NCBI GenBank assembly: GCA_965243325.1
Contig: CBDEUQ010000001.1
Span: 186,001-250,000 of the forward strand
Direction: 5' to 3'
Source: JANQOH01 sp965243325
GTDB taxonomy: Bacteria; Pseudomonadota; Alphaproteobacteria; UBA7887
Length of the DNA: 64,000 nucleotides
Shown: piece after piece, positions 42,633-50,562 of the stretch
Layout of the letters: every line of letters begins with the position of its first letter
How positions within the stretch are numbered: the stretch's first letter is position 1
The notes under the pieces: generated by a model
Told to the model about the DNA's origin: nothing
The model's database searches: none
Seen by the model: the letters and a program-made list of their open reading frames with translations, nothing else
Made by a program: the position numbers and the translations under genes

Positions 42633-43739
42633 GTAGTGGATTGATTCCAACGTTTGGAACCCTCGTTTTCTTGCGGCGATGATGTCCTCGGGATCGGCGG
42701 CCCAGAAGAACGGTCTGGCGTCGGCAGTGTTGTGCTCGGCGATAAACCGGTGAATGGCGTCGCGGAGTTCGCGGACCGATCGGAAGACGCCGTGCCTGAG
42801 CCGCCGTCGCGTCAGCTTGGCGAAGAAGCCTTCGACGGCGTTGAGCCACGAGCACGAGGTCGGCGTGAAGTGGAAGGTCCAGCGCGGGTGCCTCGCGAGC
42901 CAGGCCCGGACCCTGGCGTGTTTGTGCGTGGCGTAGTTGTCGAGGATGGCATGGATCGCGGTCCCGGCGGGGATCGTGCGTTCGATGCGGTCGAGAAACT
43001 TCAGGAATTCCTGATGGCGGTGGCGAGCGGCGTGCTGTCCGACAATGGTTCCCCCGGATCGGGTCCGGGGCAGGCTGTCAAGCACGTTCAGAGCCGCGAA
43101 CAGCGTTGTGGTGCCGTGCCGCTTGTAGTCGTGGGTCATGGTGGCGCAGCGCCCCTTCTTCAGCGGCAGGCCGGGTTGTGTGCGGTCGAGAGCCTGGATC
43201 TGCGTCTTCTCGTCGATCGACAGCACCACGGCATGCGCCGGCGACGCCACGTAGAGGCCGACAATGTCGGTCAGCTTGTCGGCGAAGGCAGGGTCGTTCG
43301 AGAGCTTGAACCGCCGCCAGCGATGCGGTGCCAGACCGTGCGCCTGCCAGGTCATCCGCACCGTCGAGGCGGCGACGTCCGCGACCTTCGCCATCGCCCG
43401 CAGCGTCCAGTGCGTCGCCTCCCCGGGCGGCGGGGTGTGGGTCAACCGCACGATCTCCGCCACCTGCTCGGGCGCAATCGGCGCCCTTCCGGGCGGCCGT
43501 GTCTTGTCGCGGAGAAGGCCGTCCACGCCTTCGCGCATGAAGCGTTCCTGCCAGCGCCAGACGCAAGTCTTCGACTTGCCGGTCTCCGTCATGATCGCCG
43601 TCGTGCCCAGACCGGCGGCGCTGAGCAGGATGATATGCGCCCGCCACACGTGCTTCTGAGGGCTGTTCCCATCGGACATCACCTCCCGCAGGCGCCGACG
43701 GTCCGCCGCCGAAACAGTGAAAGAGACACCTTTGCGCAT
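41766..43739 (-). CDS. IS630-family transposase reading through into antisense ankyrin sequence
   Basis: The first about 368 residues are a complete IS630-type transposase. It has an N-terminal helix-turn-helix (GLGTTAIMTETGKSKTCVWRW), a second basic HTH domain (LRAMAKVADVAASTVRMTW), and a DDE domain with VVLSIDEKTQIQALDR, AIHAILDNYATHKH and SWLNAVEGFFAKLTRRR. In such elements the stop is often formed by the TA target at the IS end. Here the end reads CAC-TAC-CTA, so no stop is made, and the frame stays open for 289 more codons antisense to the ankyrin gene, to 41766. The natural protein should end near 42634. The tail is meaningless sequence and may or may not harm activity. Confidence 0.85.
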   Translation of the reverse strand: MRKGVSFTVSAADRRRLREVMSDGNSPQKHVWRAHIILLSAAGLGTTAIMTETGKSKTCVWRWQERFMREGVDGLLRDKTRPPGRAPIAPEQVAEIVRLTHTPPPGEATHWTLRAMAKVADVAASTVRMTWQAHGLAPHRWRRFKLSNDPAFADKLTDIVGLYVASPAHAVVLSIDEKTQIQALDRTQPGLPLKKGRCATMTHDYKRHGTTTLFAALNVLDSLPRTRSGGTIVGQHAARHRHQEFLKFLDRIERTIPAGTAIHAILDNYATHKHARVRAWLARHPRWTFHFTPTSCSWLNAVEGFFAKLTRRRLRHGVFRSVRELRDAIHRFIAEHNTADARPFFWAADPEDIIAARKRGFQTLESIHYLVQRCSLRPVARAEIGACFEANQDFLWSDILEELLPRLYVVRVPPRAIDGWHSGCLRRGGKLLHVAVTEISCFVPGTDGARLLLQRRDDVGRALLALGAVERRKPVRVLCIGIGAGLEQRGNDSGAPAPSGRPVKRRDVMIGFPARPDLGPCVGIGTGLHERNDDRGRIAPACREVQRRQATATPRIRVGSRSHERSDDGRVLRWNSHGVQRRQLMRETCIRIGAGLDAGQDYFWRDVLVEPLQHPSTVRVPPRAIDGRRGRSFRHASESSRLIGVRGGEVLVPRNPS

Positions 43740-43808
43740 GAGCCGCTGCCTCGTCGTCGTCCGAAAACAGGAAACCTCTCGGACTCTTCCGATAAAGTCA
43801 ATCCACTA
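42634..43808 (-). mobile_element. IS630-like insertion sequence
   Basis: The left end TAGTGGATTGATT (42634) and the right end AAGTCAATCCACTA (to 43808) are inverted copies over TAGTGGATTGA. The outer TA on each side fits the TA duplication of IS630/Tc1-type elements. One transposase gene fills it. On the left it abuts the truncated ankyrin gene. The right flank (43809 onward) does not continue the ankyrin frame, so flanking DNA was deleted or the target was already damaged. Confidence 0.8.
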
Positions 43809-44030
43809 GTTTGATTCCTTTTTGTCTTTGCCTTACTTCGGTCAATATTCCCGCATTTACGCCCTTACGCTGACCAAGGGTGAAGGACAGGTTCCATATT
43901 TTTGAGTTCGCTCGCGTGCTCGGCGGAAAGCGATCTCGCCTTTTCGTGAAACACATTGTCCGGTGCCGTCGGGCCGCAGGACCGAAGGGACTGAGGCCGT
44001 GGTGTCGAAGATTTCAGAACCCAATTTCTT

Positions 44031-44951
44031 TCAGCCTCGAAAGCAGTTTTCGTTATGCCAACCCAATACGACGGGATCCGGCATCTGCTCAGCCTGCTGT
44101 GGCACACCGATGCGTCGACCGTGCAGCGCGTAGTAATCTCGACCGTTTTCGAACTCCTCCTTGATCCGCTGGCTGACCTCGAAATGTAGTTCAGGCGTCA
44201 CGGTCACGTAGCCGGAATCGAACAGACTGTGAATATCTCGCCGCAGCAGCAAACCGTTCCGCGCCTCGTGTGGGCCGCCGTCTGCATAGGGACGAATGTG
44301 GGCGGCCTCCAGCGCCGGTAGAGTCCGCTCCCGCGTCACCGCACAGCGTCTCTGGTAGATGTCAGTTACCAAGATACGAAAGGCTCCCTGACCGAGGCGC
44401 GGGCGGATACGGTACGGTTCACCAAAGCGTGCCTGCTGTTCGGCCATCCCTACAAATTCGGAGCCCATGAGCCTGTCATTTATCGCCTCCCAAAGCGTTA
44501 TGCCATCGGGTTCATCGGTGGTGTAAGTCTTGAACGAGACAATGTTCGGCGAAAAGCTGTCCGGCACGGGAATCCAATCCGGCTCGTTGAAAAAGAAGGG
44601 TTGAGTCAAGATGCGGCAACCAATTTCGAAGTCGGTTCGGTCACCCGGGTCCTTATGGCGCAACCGTGCAATGCGAGTCCTCATCTCCTGCGGCGAGCGT
44701 GCACCATTCGCCTCCTTAAATGTCTCCCATGCAAGCGAACAAGGTAGAGTGTTGGCGTGAGCGAAAATGCCCCCACCGACAATGAAGTTGCGGGGCGAGT
44801 GTAGCTTGAAAAGGAACATCTCGCCTGGCTGGAGGGCCCGAAAGTTCCGTGCAGACGGTGCCCAAAAATTGACTTCGCTTAGATCGGGTTGATGGCGAAG
44901 CATCTCGAACCACTCGCCATCTGTGAGGGCGATGACAAGGTTGATGCCCAT
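44031..44951 (-). CDS. HNH endonuclease with N-terminal PUA/EVE-like domain
   Basis: The 306-residue protein ends with an HNH nuclease domain: the strand CAVTRERTLPALEAAHIRPY supplies the first histidine, followed by GGPHEARNGLLLRRDIHSLFD. The N-terminal part, with VNFWAPSARNFRALQPGEMF and FIVGGGIFAHA, resembles small-molecule or modified-base reading domains of the PUA/EVE type found in modification-dependent restriction enzymes. That resemblance is tentative. ATG 44951 (MGINLVIAL) is chosen over a longer frame. It sits alone in the island, between the IS630 element and a gene-poor stretch, with no methyltransferase near by, which fits a type IV-like defence role. Confidence 0.78.
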   Translation of the reverse strand: MGINLVIALTDGEWFEMLRHQPDLSEVNFWAPSARNFRALQPGEMFLFKLHSPRNFIVGGGIFAHANTLPCSLAWETFKEANGARSPQEMRTRIARLRHKDPGDRTDFEIGCRILTQPFFFNEPDWIPVPDSFSPNIVSFKTYTTDEPDGITLWEAINDRLMGSEFVGMAEQQARFGEPYRIRPRLGQGAFRILVTDIYQRRCAVTRERTLPALEAAHIRPYADGGPHEARNGLLLRRDIHSLFDSGYVTVTPELHFEVSQRIKEEFENGRDYYALHGRRIGVPQQAEQMPDPVVLGWHNENCFRG

Positions 44952-45097
44952 AGTCAGTTTATCCCCTCGTACAAAGGACCCGCTATCGTTGGCCAGTCGA
45001 GTTGGCCTAGCGCTCGCTTTCTCGGGACGGTCGGACACCAGACGTCGCGACAGGAGCACGACTCACCAACTTCAGCACAAGCTCTTCGGGCGTTGCG

Positions 45098-45124
45098 GCC
45101 GCCGCCGGCGGGCGTTTTTTTTTT
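45098..45124 (+). terminator. Intrinsic terminator-like hairpin with a 10-T run
   Basis: CCGCC-GCC-GGCGG followed by G, C, G and ten T residues (45115-45124) is a textbook rho-independent terminator on the plus strand. No plus-strand gene lies upstream, so it may end a short RNA, guard against read-through, or be the relic of a lost gene. The stretch 44952-45394 otherwise holds nothing I can support. Confidence 0.5.
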
Positions 45125-45394
45125 GTGCCCTCGATGTCACCCGAACAATTCTGTTGTCTGGTCGATAGTTATCAAGGCTCATTGTCGTGCAGACGTCAAC
45201 TGCTGCCCCGTCGAGTGGCCATCCAGGCAAATCGGAGGCGTAAGGGCGACGATGCTACGCGAATTTGGGTGGTGCGGGTGACGCTGCGTTCCCGCCGACC
45301 GCCACGGCGGGCAACCGCACACGGTATCTGCTGTTGGCCACTCCATCATTGCGGCGTCTGCAAGGAGATTATCTTACTACGTTTGTGACGCCCG

Positions 45395-45568
45395 TTAGTC
45401 CCGAAACTCGTCGCGGTAGGGGTGATCGTCAGGCCGGCATCTAGGGCAAGTCTTGCGGTTTTTCTCGAACGTATCGCGCGGCTCCCGAAATGCCTTCGCC
45501 ACGGAGAAGTTGTGGCGTGCCGTCACCCAGTCGAACTCATGACTGTTCTGGTTGTCGTTCACCATCAT
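45395..45568 (-). CDS. Possible small protein, 57 residues, CxxC motif
   Basis: A short frame from ATG 45568 to TAA 45395 encodes a hydrophilic 57-residue product including HEFDWVTARHNFSVAKAF and a single CPRC motif in its last third. Composition looks protein-like, and the neighbourhood is gene-poor and AT-richer. The ribosome site is weak (GGAATTGAG region). I do not recognise a family. The interval 45569-46019 beyond it holds no gene I can support. Confidence 0.35.
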   Translation of the reverse strand: MMVNDNQNSHEFDWVTARHNFSVAKAFREPRDTFEKNRKTCPRCRPDDHPYRDEFRD

Positions 45569-46019
45569 TTCTCAATTCCGAGGGCGTTTCGTAACCTTAC
45601 CCCGCCGTCCGTCGGACAGCGCCCGCTGGACGATGTCGCGGCCGCCGCAAGGGCGTTCACCGTACTCATCGAGTGCCGCGGCGGACGGTAGTCCGAATTT
45701 GCATCGGTCGCGGTTGCAAACGGCACGTCGGCGCAATGGCACGGGGACGCGCGTCTTGCCGCCGTGGGACCGGTTTCGCTACAAGGGGTGGATGGATCCG
45801 TCCTCCGAAAACGCCGCCCCGAAGTTGCCGTTTGCTGCCCGTTCGTTTCCGTGGAATCCGCATCGGTACGCTCGCCGTCTCGGCAGAGACCCGTGCGGTC
45901 TACCCGACCGGGTTGCGAGGGTCGAAGGTCCGCGCGAGGGTGTAACCGGCCGCGCCGACGGCGCCCCGCCCCCGTAGGGCCGGCGCGGCGGCGTCGCCAC
46001 GGCCCGCGGAGGGCAGCCG

Positions 46020-47165
46020 ATGGCGGACATACGGACCGATACCGGACCGCCGCCGCAGATCGCGGCGTTCGCTGCCGCCGCCGCGGCGACGGCGGCGCTC
46101 GCGCTCATGGCCGCCGGCCACGGCGCGTCGCGCGTGTGGCTGCTCGCCATCGGCGTTGGTCTGGGAATCTCCCTCTACCATGCGAGCTTCGGGTTCACCG
46201 GCGCCTGGCGGCGCGCCATTGCGCACGCCGACCTGTCCGGCGTGGCGGCGCAGGCGCTGATGATCGGCGCCGCGGTGCTGCTGTTCGCGCCGGTTCTCGC
46301 GGCCGGCGGCGTGCGCGGCGCGCTGGCGCCGGTCGGCGTGTCGGTTGTCGTCGGCGCCTTCCTCTTCGGCGTCGGCATGCAGGTCGGCGGCGGCTGCGCC
46401 TCGGGAACCCTGTTCACCCTCGGCGGCGGCAGCGTGCGCATGGCGGTCGTTCTCGCCGCCTTCTGCGCCGGCGCGTTCGCCGGCAGCCTGCATCTCGACT
46501 GGTGGCGATCGCTTCCCGGCATCGGCTCCGTTTCGCTTGGCAAGGCGTTGGGCTGGCCGCTTGCCGTGGCCGCGCAGCTCGCTCTGCTGGCGCTCGCCGT
46601 GGGCGCCGTGCGGCTGCTCGGCTGCCGCCTGCGCCGGCCGTTGTGGGACGGGTGGCAATGGCACCGCCTGTGGCGCGGGCCGTGGCCGCTGCTGCTCGGC
46701 GCGGCGGCGCTGGCGGCGTTGAACTGGCTCGTGCTGCTCGTCGCCGGCCATGCATGGTCCGTCACGTGGGGGTTCTCGCTGTGGGCGGCGAAGGTGGCGG
46801 CCGCGCTCGGCTGGGATCCGGCGACGAGCGCGTTCTGGGCAGGTCGACGGGCGCTCGAACGCTCGCTGCTGGCCGACAGCACGTCGTTGACGAACTTCGG
46901 CATCGTCCTCGGCGCCTTCGGCGCGGCGGCGCTCGCCGGGCGCTTCCGGCCCGGCTGGCGCATTCCCGTGCGCGCGCTCGCCGCGGCTGTCCTCGGCGGG
47001 TTGATGATGGGCTACGGCGCGCGCCTCGCGTACGGCTGCAACATCGGCGCGTTCTTCTCCGGCATCGCCTCCGCCAGCCTGCACGGCTGGCTGTGGATCC
47101 TCGCCGCCGTTCCCGGCAACGTCGTCGGCGTGCGCCTGCGTCCGCTGTTCGGCCTCGACCGGTGA
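46020..47165 (+). CDS. YeeE/YedE family membrane transporter (TsuA-like)
   Basis: The 381-residue integral membrane protein has about nine to ten hydrophobic segments and the duplicated family motifs with key cysteines: GMQVGGGCASGTLFTLGGG and YGARLAYGCNIGAFFSGI. Family members take up thiosulfate or other sulfur compounds through these cysteines. It precedes the livHMGF-dusA-lar run by 120 bp on the same strand. Because LarE needs a sulfur source, a supply role is conceivable, but selenium and other sulfur uses are equally open. Confidence 0.88.
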   Translation: MADIRTDTGPPPQIAAFAAAAAATAALALMAAGHGASRVWLLAIGVGLGISLYHASFGFTGAWRRAIAHADLSGVAAQALMIGAAVLLFAPVLAAGGVRGALAPVGVSVVVGAFLFGVGMQVGGGCASGTLFTLGGGSVRMAVVLAAFCAGAFAGSLHLDWWRSLPGIGSVSLGKALGWPLAVAAQLALLALAVGAVRLLGCRLRRPLWDGWQWHRLWRGPWPLLLGAAALAALNWLVLLVAGHAWSVTWGFSLWAAKVAAALGWDPATSAFWAGRRALERSLLADSTSLTNFGIVLGAFGAAALAGRFRPGWRIPVRALAAAVLGGLMMGYGARLAYGCNIGAFFSGIASASLHGWLWILAAVPGNVVGVRLRPLFGLDR

Positions 47166-47286
47166 GAGCCGGGGACCGCGGCGCCGTCGGTTCCCCTGCG
47201 ACGTGCTGGCGGAACGTCAGCGAAGGGTGTATGTCGCGGAAGTCCGCCGGCCCCGCCGGCCACCGACCGTCCGCTGCAGCAGCCCG

Positions 47287-48183
47287 ATGCTCGATCCGAC
47301 CCTGATCCTCGTCAACGGCGTTACCTACGCCTCGTGGCTGTTCCTCGTCGCCGTCGGGCTGACACTGATCTACGGCGTGATGAACATTCTCAACGTCGCG
47401 CACGGCAGCCTATACGCGCTGGGCGCCTACGCCGCCGCGTGGTCCGTCGGCGAGTACATGGCGACCGGCGCCCCCGTCTTCGTCACCTATGGGCTGCTGC
47501 TCGTTGCGGCGCTCGTCGTCGGCGTCGCCCTCGGTCCGCTGATCGAGCGCGGCGTCCTGCGCTGGCTGTACGATCGCGACGAGATCGTCGTCGTGCTGGC
47601 GACCTTCGCCCTGTTCCTGATCCTCGAGGACACGATCAAGCTTGTCTTCGGCGTGCAATCGTACCTGCCGTACCAGCCCTACACCGCGCTCGGCTTCGTC
47701 GACGTGGGCCCTGTCCCGTTCGCGGTGTACGAGCTCGGCCTCGTGGCGCTGTCGGCGGTCACCGGCGGGCTGGTCTGGTTCGGCCTCAATCGCACGCGCA
47801 CGGGCAAGCTGCTGCAGGCCGTGATCCACGACCGCGAGGTCAGCCTCGCCCTCGGCATCGACGTGCGCCGCGTGTTCCTCGCAACCTTCACCGTCGGCGC
47901 GGTACTGGGCGCGATGGGCGGCGCCTTCACGGCGCCGATGATCTCCGTCGTGCCGGGAGTGGGGGTCGAGGTCATCGTGCTCGCCTTCGCCGTCGTCGTC
48001 ATCGGCGGTCTCGGCAGCATCGAGGGAGCGGCGATCGGCGCCCTGCTCGTCGGCCTCGGCCGCACGGTCGCGGTCAGCGCCATGCCCCAGCTCGAGCTGT
48101 TCGTCGTCTACGGCGTCATGGCGCTGGTTCTCGTCGCGCGCCCGCAGGGCCTGTTCGGCCGTGCCGAGGCCCGCAAGATCTGA
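47287..48183 (+). CDS. livH: Branched-chain-type ABC transporter permease, LivH family
   Basis: The 298-residue membrane protein has the LivH motif GVMNILNVAHGSLYALGAY and the later AFAVVVIGGLGSIEGAAIGA. ATG 47287 is preferred to an upstream frame start. No binding protein gene adjoins this second HAAT operon. livM follows 6 bp later. Confidence 0.9.
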   Translation: MLDPTLILVNGVTYASWLFLVAVGLTLIYGVMNILNVAHGSLYALGAYAAAWSVGEYMATGAPVFVTYGLLLVAALVVGVALGPLIERGVLRWLYDRDEIVVVLATFALFLILEDTIKLVFGVQSYLPYQPYTALGFVDVGPVPFAVYELGLVALSAVTGGLVWFGLNRTRTGKLLQAVIHDREVSLALGIDVRRVFLATFTVGAVLGAMGGAFTAPMISVVPGVGVEVIVLAFAVVVIGGLGSIEGAAIGALLVGLGRTVAVSAMPQLELFVVYGVMALVLVARPQGLFGRAEARKI

Positions 48184-48189
48184 CCGGCG

Positions 48190-49134
48190 ATGCGCCCGGA
48201 CCCCACCATTGCCGGATTGAGCGTCGCCGCCGTAGTCATTTTCTCGACATGGTGGTGGCTCCCCGGGTGGGCGGCCAACATGCTCGCGCTCGCGCTCGCC
48301 AACGGGCTGGTGGTGCTCGGCCTGATGATCCAGATACGCGCCGGCCTCGTGTCCTTCGGTCAGGCGCTCTATTACGGGCTCGGCGCCTACGCCGCGGCGA
48401 TGCTCGGCCATTTCGCCGGCGTGTCCGACGTTTTCGTCATGCTCCTCGCCGGCGTCGGGGTGTCCGGCGGCATCGCATTCGTGCTCGGGTTCCTGCTCTC
48501 CCGCTACCGCGGCATCTTCTTCGCCATGCTGAGCCTCGCGTTCTCGATGATCCTGTTCGGCCTGCTGACGAACAGCGCCACGCTCGGCAGCACGGACGGG
48601 TTCAGCGTGCCGGCTCCGACCTTCGCCACGTTCGCGCCGGCCGACAACGCGCGCCTTACGATCTGGCTCTTCTCGGCGGTCGCGGCGTTCTCTTTCGCCG
48701 TCGCGTTCGCCGCCCACCGCTACCTCAATTCCGCCATGGGCTGGGTCGGCGAGGGGATCCGCGAGAACGAGGTTCGCGTCGCCTATCTGGGCACGTCGGT
48801 CCGCCGCGCGATACACGCCAAGTACGTCCTCGCGGCGTCGTCGTCCGGACTCGGCGGCGTTCTCACGGCGCTTCTCGTCGGCCACGTCACCCCCGAGGAC
48901 TTCGTCTACTGGACGAAGTCGGGGGAATTCGTCTTCGTCGCGATCCTGTCCGGCACGGGCAACGTCGCGGCGCCGTTCATCGGCTCGCTGATCTTCGAGC
49001 TCGTGCGCACCTATGCGCTGCAGTACGCCCCCGACTTGTGGCAGATGCTGCTCGGCGGCACGCTGCTGCTGGTGATCCTGTTCCTGCCGGGCGGGCTGTG
49101 GTCCGTCTTCCGCCGCGTCCGGGGGCGGCGCTGA
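48190..49134 (+). CDS. livM: Branched-chain-type ABC transporter permease, LivM family
   Basis: The 314-residue membrane protein has the LivM segment GLVSFGQALYYGLGAY, a hydrophilic central loop and a final GTGNVAAPFIGSLIFE. It starts 6 bp after livH and ends one base before the GTG of the ATPase gene. Confidence 0.9.
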   Translation: MRPDPTIAGLSVAAVVIFSTWWWLPGWAANMLALALANGLVVLGLMIQIRAGLVSFGQALYYGLGAYAAAMLGHFAGVSDVFVMLLAGVGVSGGIAFVLGFLLSRYRGIFFAMLSLAFSMILFGLLTNSATLGSTDGFSVPAPTFATFAPADNARLTIWLFSAVAAFSFAVAFAAHRYLNSAMGWVGEGIRENEVRVAYLGTSVRRAIHAKYVLAASSSGLGGVLTALLVGHVTPEDFVYWTKSGEFVFVAILSGTGNVAAPFIGSLIFELVRTYALQYAPDLWQMLLGGTLLLVILFLPGGLWSVFRRVRGRR

Positions 49135-49135
49135 C

Positions 49136-49903
49136 GTGGCGGTGCTGGAAACCGCCGGCCTCGACAAGCGGTTCGGCGCCGTGGTCGCCGCCGACGCGGT
49201 CTCCGTCTCCGTCGACGCCGGCGAGCGCGTCGGCGTCATCGGCGCGAACGGCGCCGGCAAGACCACCTTCGTCAACATGGTCACGGGCTATCTCAAGCCC
49301 GACCGCGGCGCCGTCCGCCACGACGGGCACGACATCACCGGCTACGATCCGCGCCGGATCAGCCGGCTCGGCGTCCATCGGTCGTTCCAGATCCCGCAGA
49401 TTTTCCCCGAGCTTTCGGTGTTCGACAACATGATGGTGGCCGTCGGCATCGCCGGACGCGCGCGTCAGGGCTTCTGGCGGCCGCTCCGCGACGCGGCGAT
49501 GGCGGACGACGTGCGCGCCGCGCTCGGCCGCTTCGGCATCGACCCCTACGCCGATCAGGTCGCCGGCCATCTGCCCCAGGGCGTGCGCAAGCTGCTCGAC
49601 ATCGCCATGGCGCTCGTCGGGCGAACCACTTTGCTCCTGCTCGACGAGCCGACGAGCGGCATCAGCGCCGCCGAGAAGGGCGCGGTGATGGACACCATCG
49701 CCGGCGCGCTCGACGACCCCGCCATCGCCGTGCTCTTCGTGGAGCACGACATGGAGGTCGTGCAGCGATACGCCGGGCGCGTCGTCGCCTTCTACGACGG
49801 CCGCGTCGTCGCCGACGGGCCGACGGCGGAGGTTCTCGCCGACGCCGACGTCCGCCGCCACGTCATCGGCCCCGAACTGCACCGGCGGGCGAGGGCGACG
49901 TGA
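49136..49903 (+). CDS. livG: HAAT ABC transporter ATP-binding protein, LivG family
   Basis: The 255-residue ATPase has Walker A GANGAGKTTFVN, signature LPQGVRKLLDIAMAL, Walker B LLLLDEPTSGI and VEHDMEVV. It starts at GTG 49136 and overlaps the next gene by 4 bp. The protein is the LivG-like half of the ATPase pair. Confidence 0.9.
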   Translation: MAVLETAGLDKRFGAVVAADAVSVSVDAGERVGVIGANGAGKTTFVNMVTGYLKPDRGAVRHDGHDITGYDPRRISRLGVHRSFQIPQIFPELSVFDNMMVAVGIAGRARQGFWRPLRDAAMADDVRAALGRFGIDPYADQVAGHLPQGVRKLLDIAMALVGRTTLLLLDEPTSGISAAEKGAVMDTIAGALDDPAIAVLFVEHDMEVVQRYAGRVVAFYDGRVVADGPTAEVLADADVRRHVIGPELHRRARAT

Positions 49904-50562
49904 CGGCGCTCGCGGTCGCCGGGCTCGGGGTGTCGATCGCTGCGGCGTCGATCCTCGACGACGTGTCGCTCGACGTGCCGCGCGGCAGCCTGTGCGGCCT
50001 GATGGGGCGCAACGGCGCCGGCAAGACGACCTTCATGCGCGCGGTCATGGGGCTGGTCCGCGCCCGCGCCGGAACGGTCGTCTCCGACGGCCGCGACCTG
50101 CTGCGTCTGCCGGCGCAGGAGAGGGCGCGCCTCGGCATCGGCTACATGCCGGAGGACCGGCGGCTGATTCCCGCCCTCAGCGTGCGCGAGAACGTTCTGA
50201 TGCCGGCCTGGGCGACGCGGCGCGCCGACGCCGCGGCGCGGTTCGCGCACGTCTGTGAATTGATCCCCGAGGTCGCGGCGTTCGCCGACCGGCGGGCGCT
50301 GCAATTGTCGGGCGGCCAGCAGAAGCTGGTGGCGTTGGCTCGGGCGCTCGTGGCGGGCCGCGAGCTGGTGCTTCTCGACGAGCCCTTCGAGGGCGTGGCT
50401 CCGGCGCTCGCGGCGCGCCTGGCCGAGGTCCTGTCGGGCCTCAAGGACCTTGGCCTGTCGGTGCTTCTGTCGGAATCCGACTCGACCCATTCGGCCGGGT
50501 TGCTCGACCGCCTCTACGTCATCGAGCGCGGCCGCGTCCGGCCGGCGGAAGCGCCGGCGTGA
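49900..50562 (+). CDS. livF: HAAT ABC transporter ATP-binding protein, LivF family
   Basis: The 220-residue ATPase has Walker A GRNGAGKTTFMR, signature LSGGQQKLVALARAL and Walker B LVLLDEPFEGV. The usual switch His region is replaced by LLSESDSTHS, where LivF normally has EQN or EHD, a variation also seen in some urea and amide transporters. GTG 49900 overlaps livG, and its stop overlaps the start of dusA. Confidence 0.88.
   Translation: MTALAVAGLGVSIAAASILDDVSLDVPRGSLCGLMGRNGAGKTTFMRAVMGLVRARAGTVVSDGRDLLRLPAQERARLGIGYMPEDRRLIPALSVRENVLMPAWATRRADAAARFAHVCELIPEVAAFADRRALQLSGGQQKLVALARALVAGRELVLLDEPFEGVAPALAARLAEVLSGLKDLGLSVLLSESDSTHSAGLLDRLYVIERGRVRPAEAPA

Noticed and set aside
37022..46019. 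Direct repeat of the tRNA-Ser 3' end as a right attachment site
   Set aside because: I looked for a second copy of GGTTCGAATCCCTC downstream and found none in the window; no integrase gene either.
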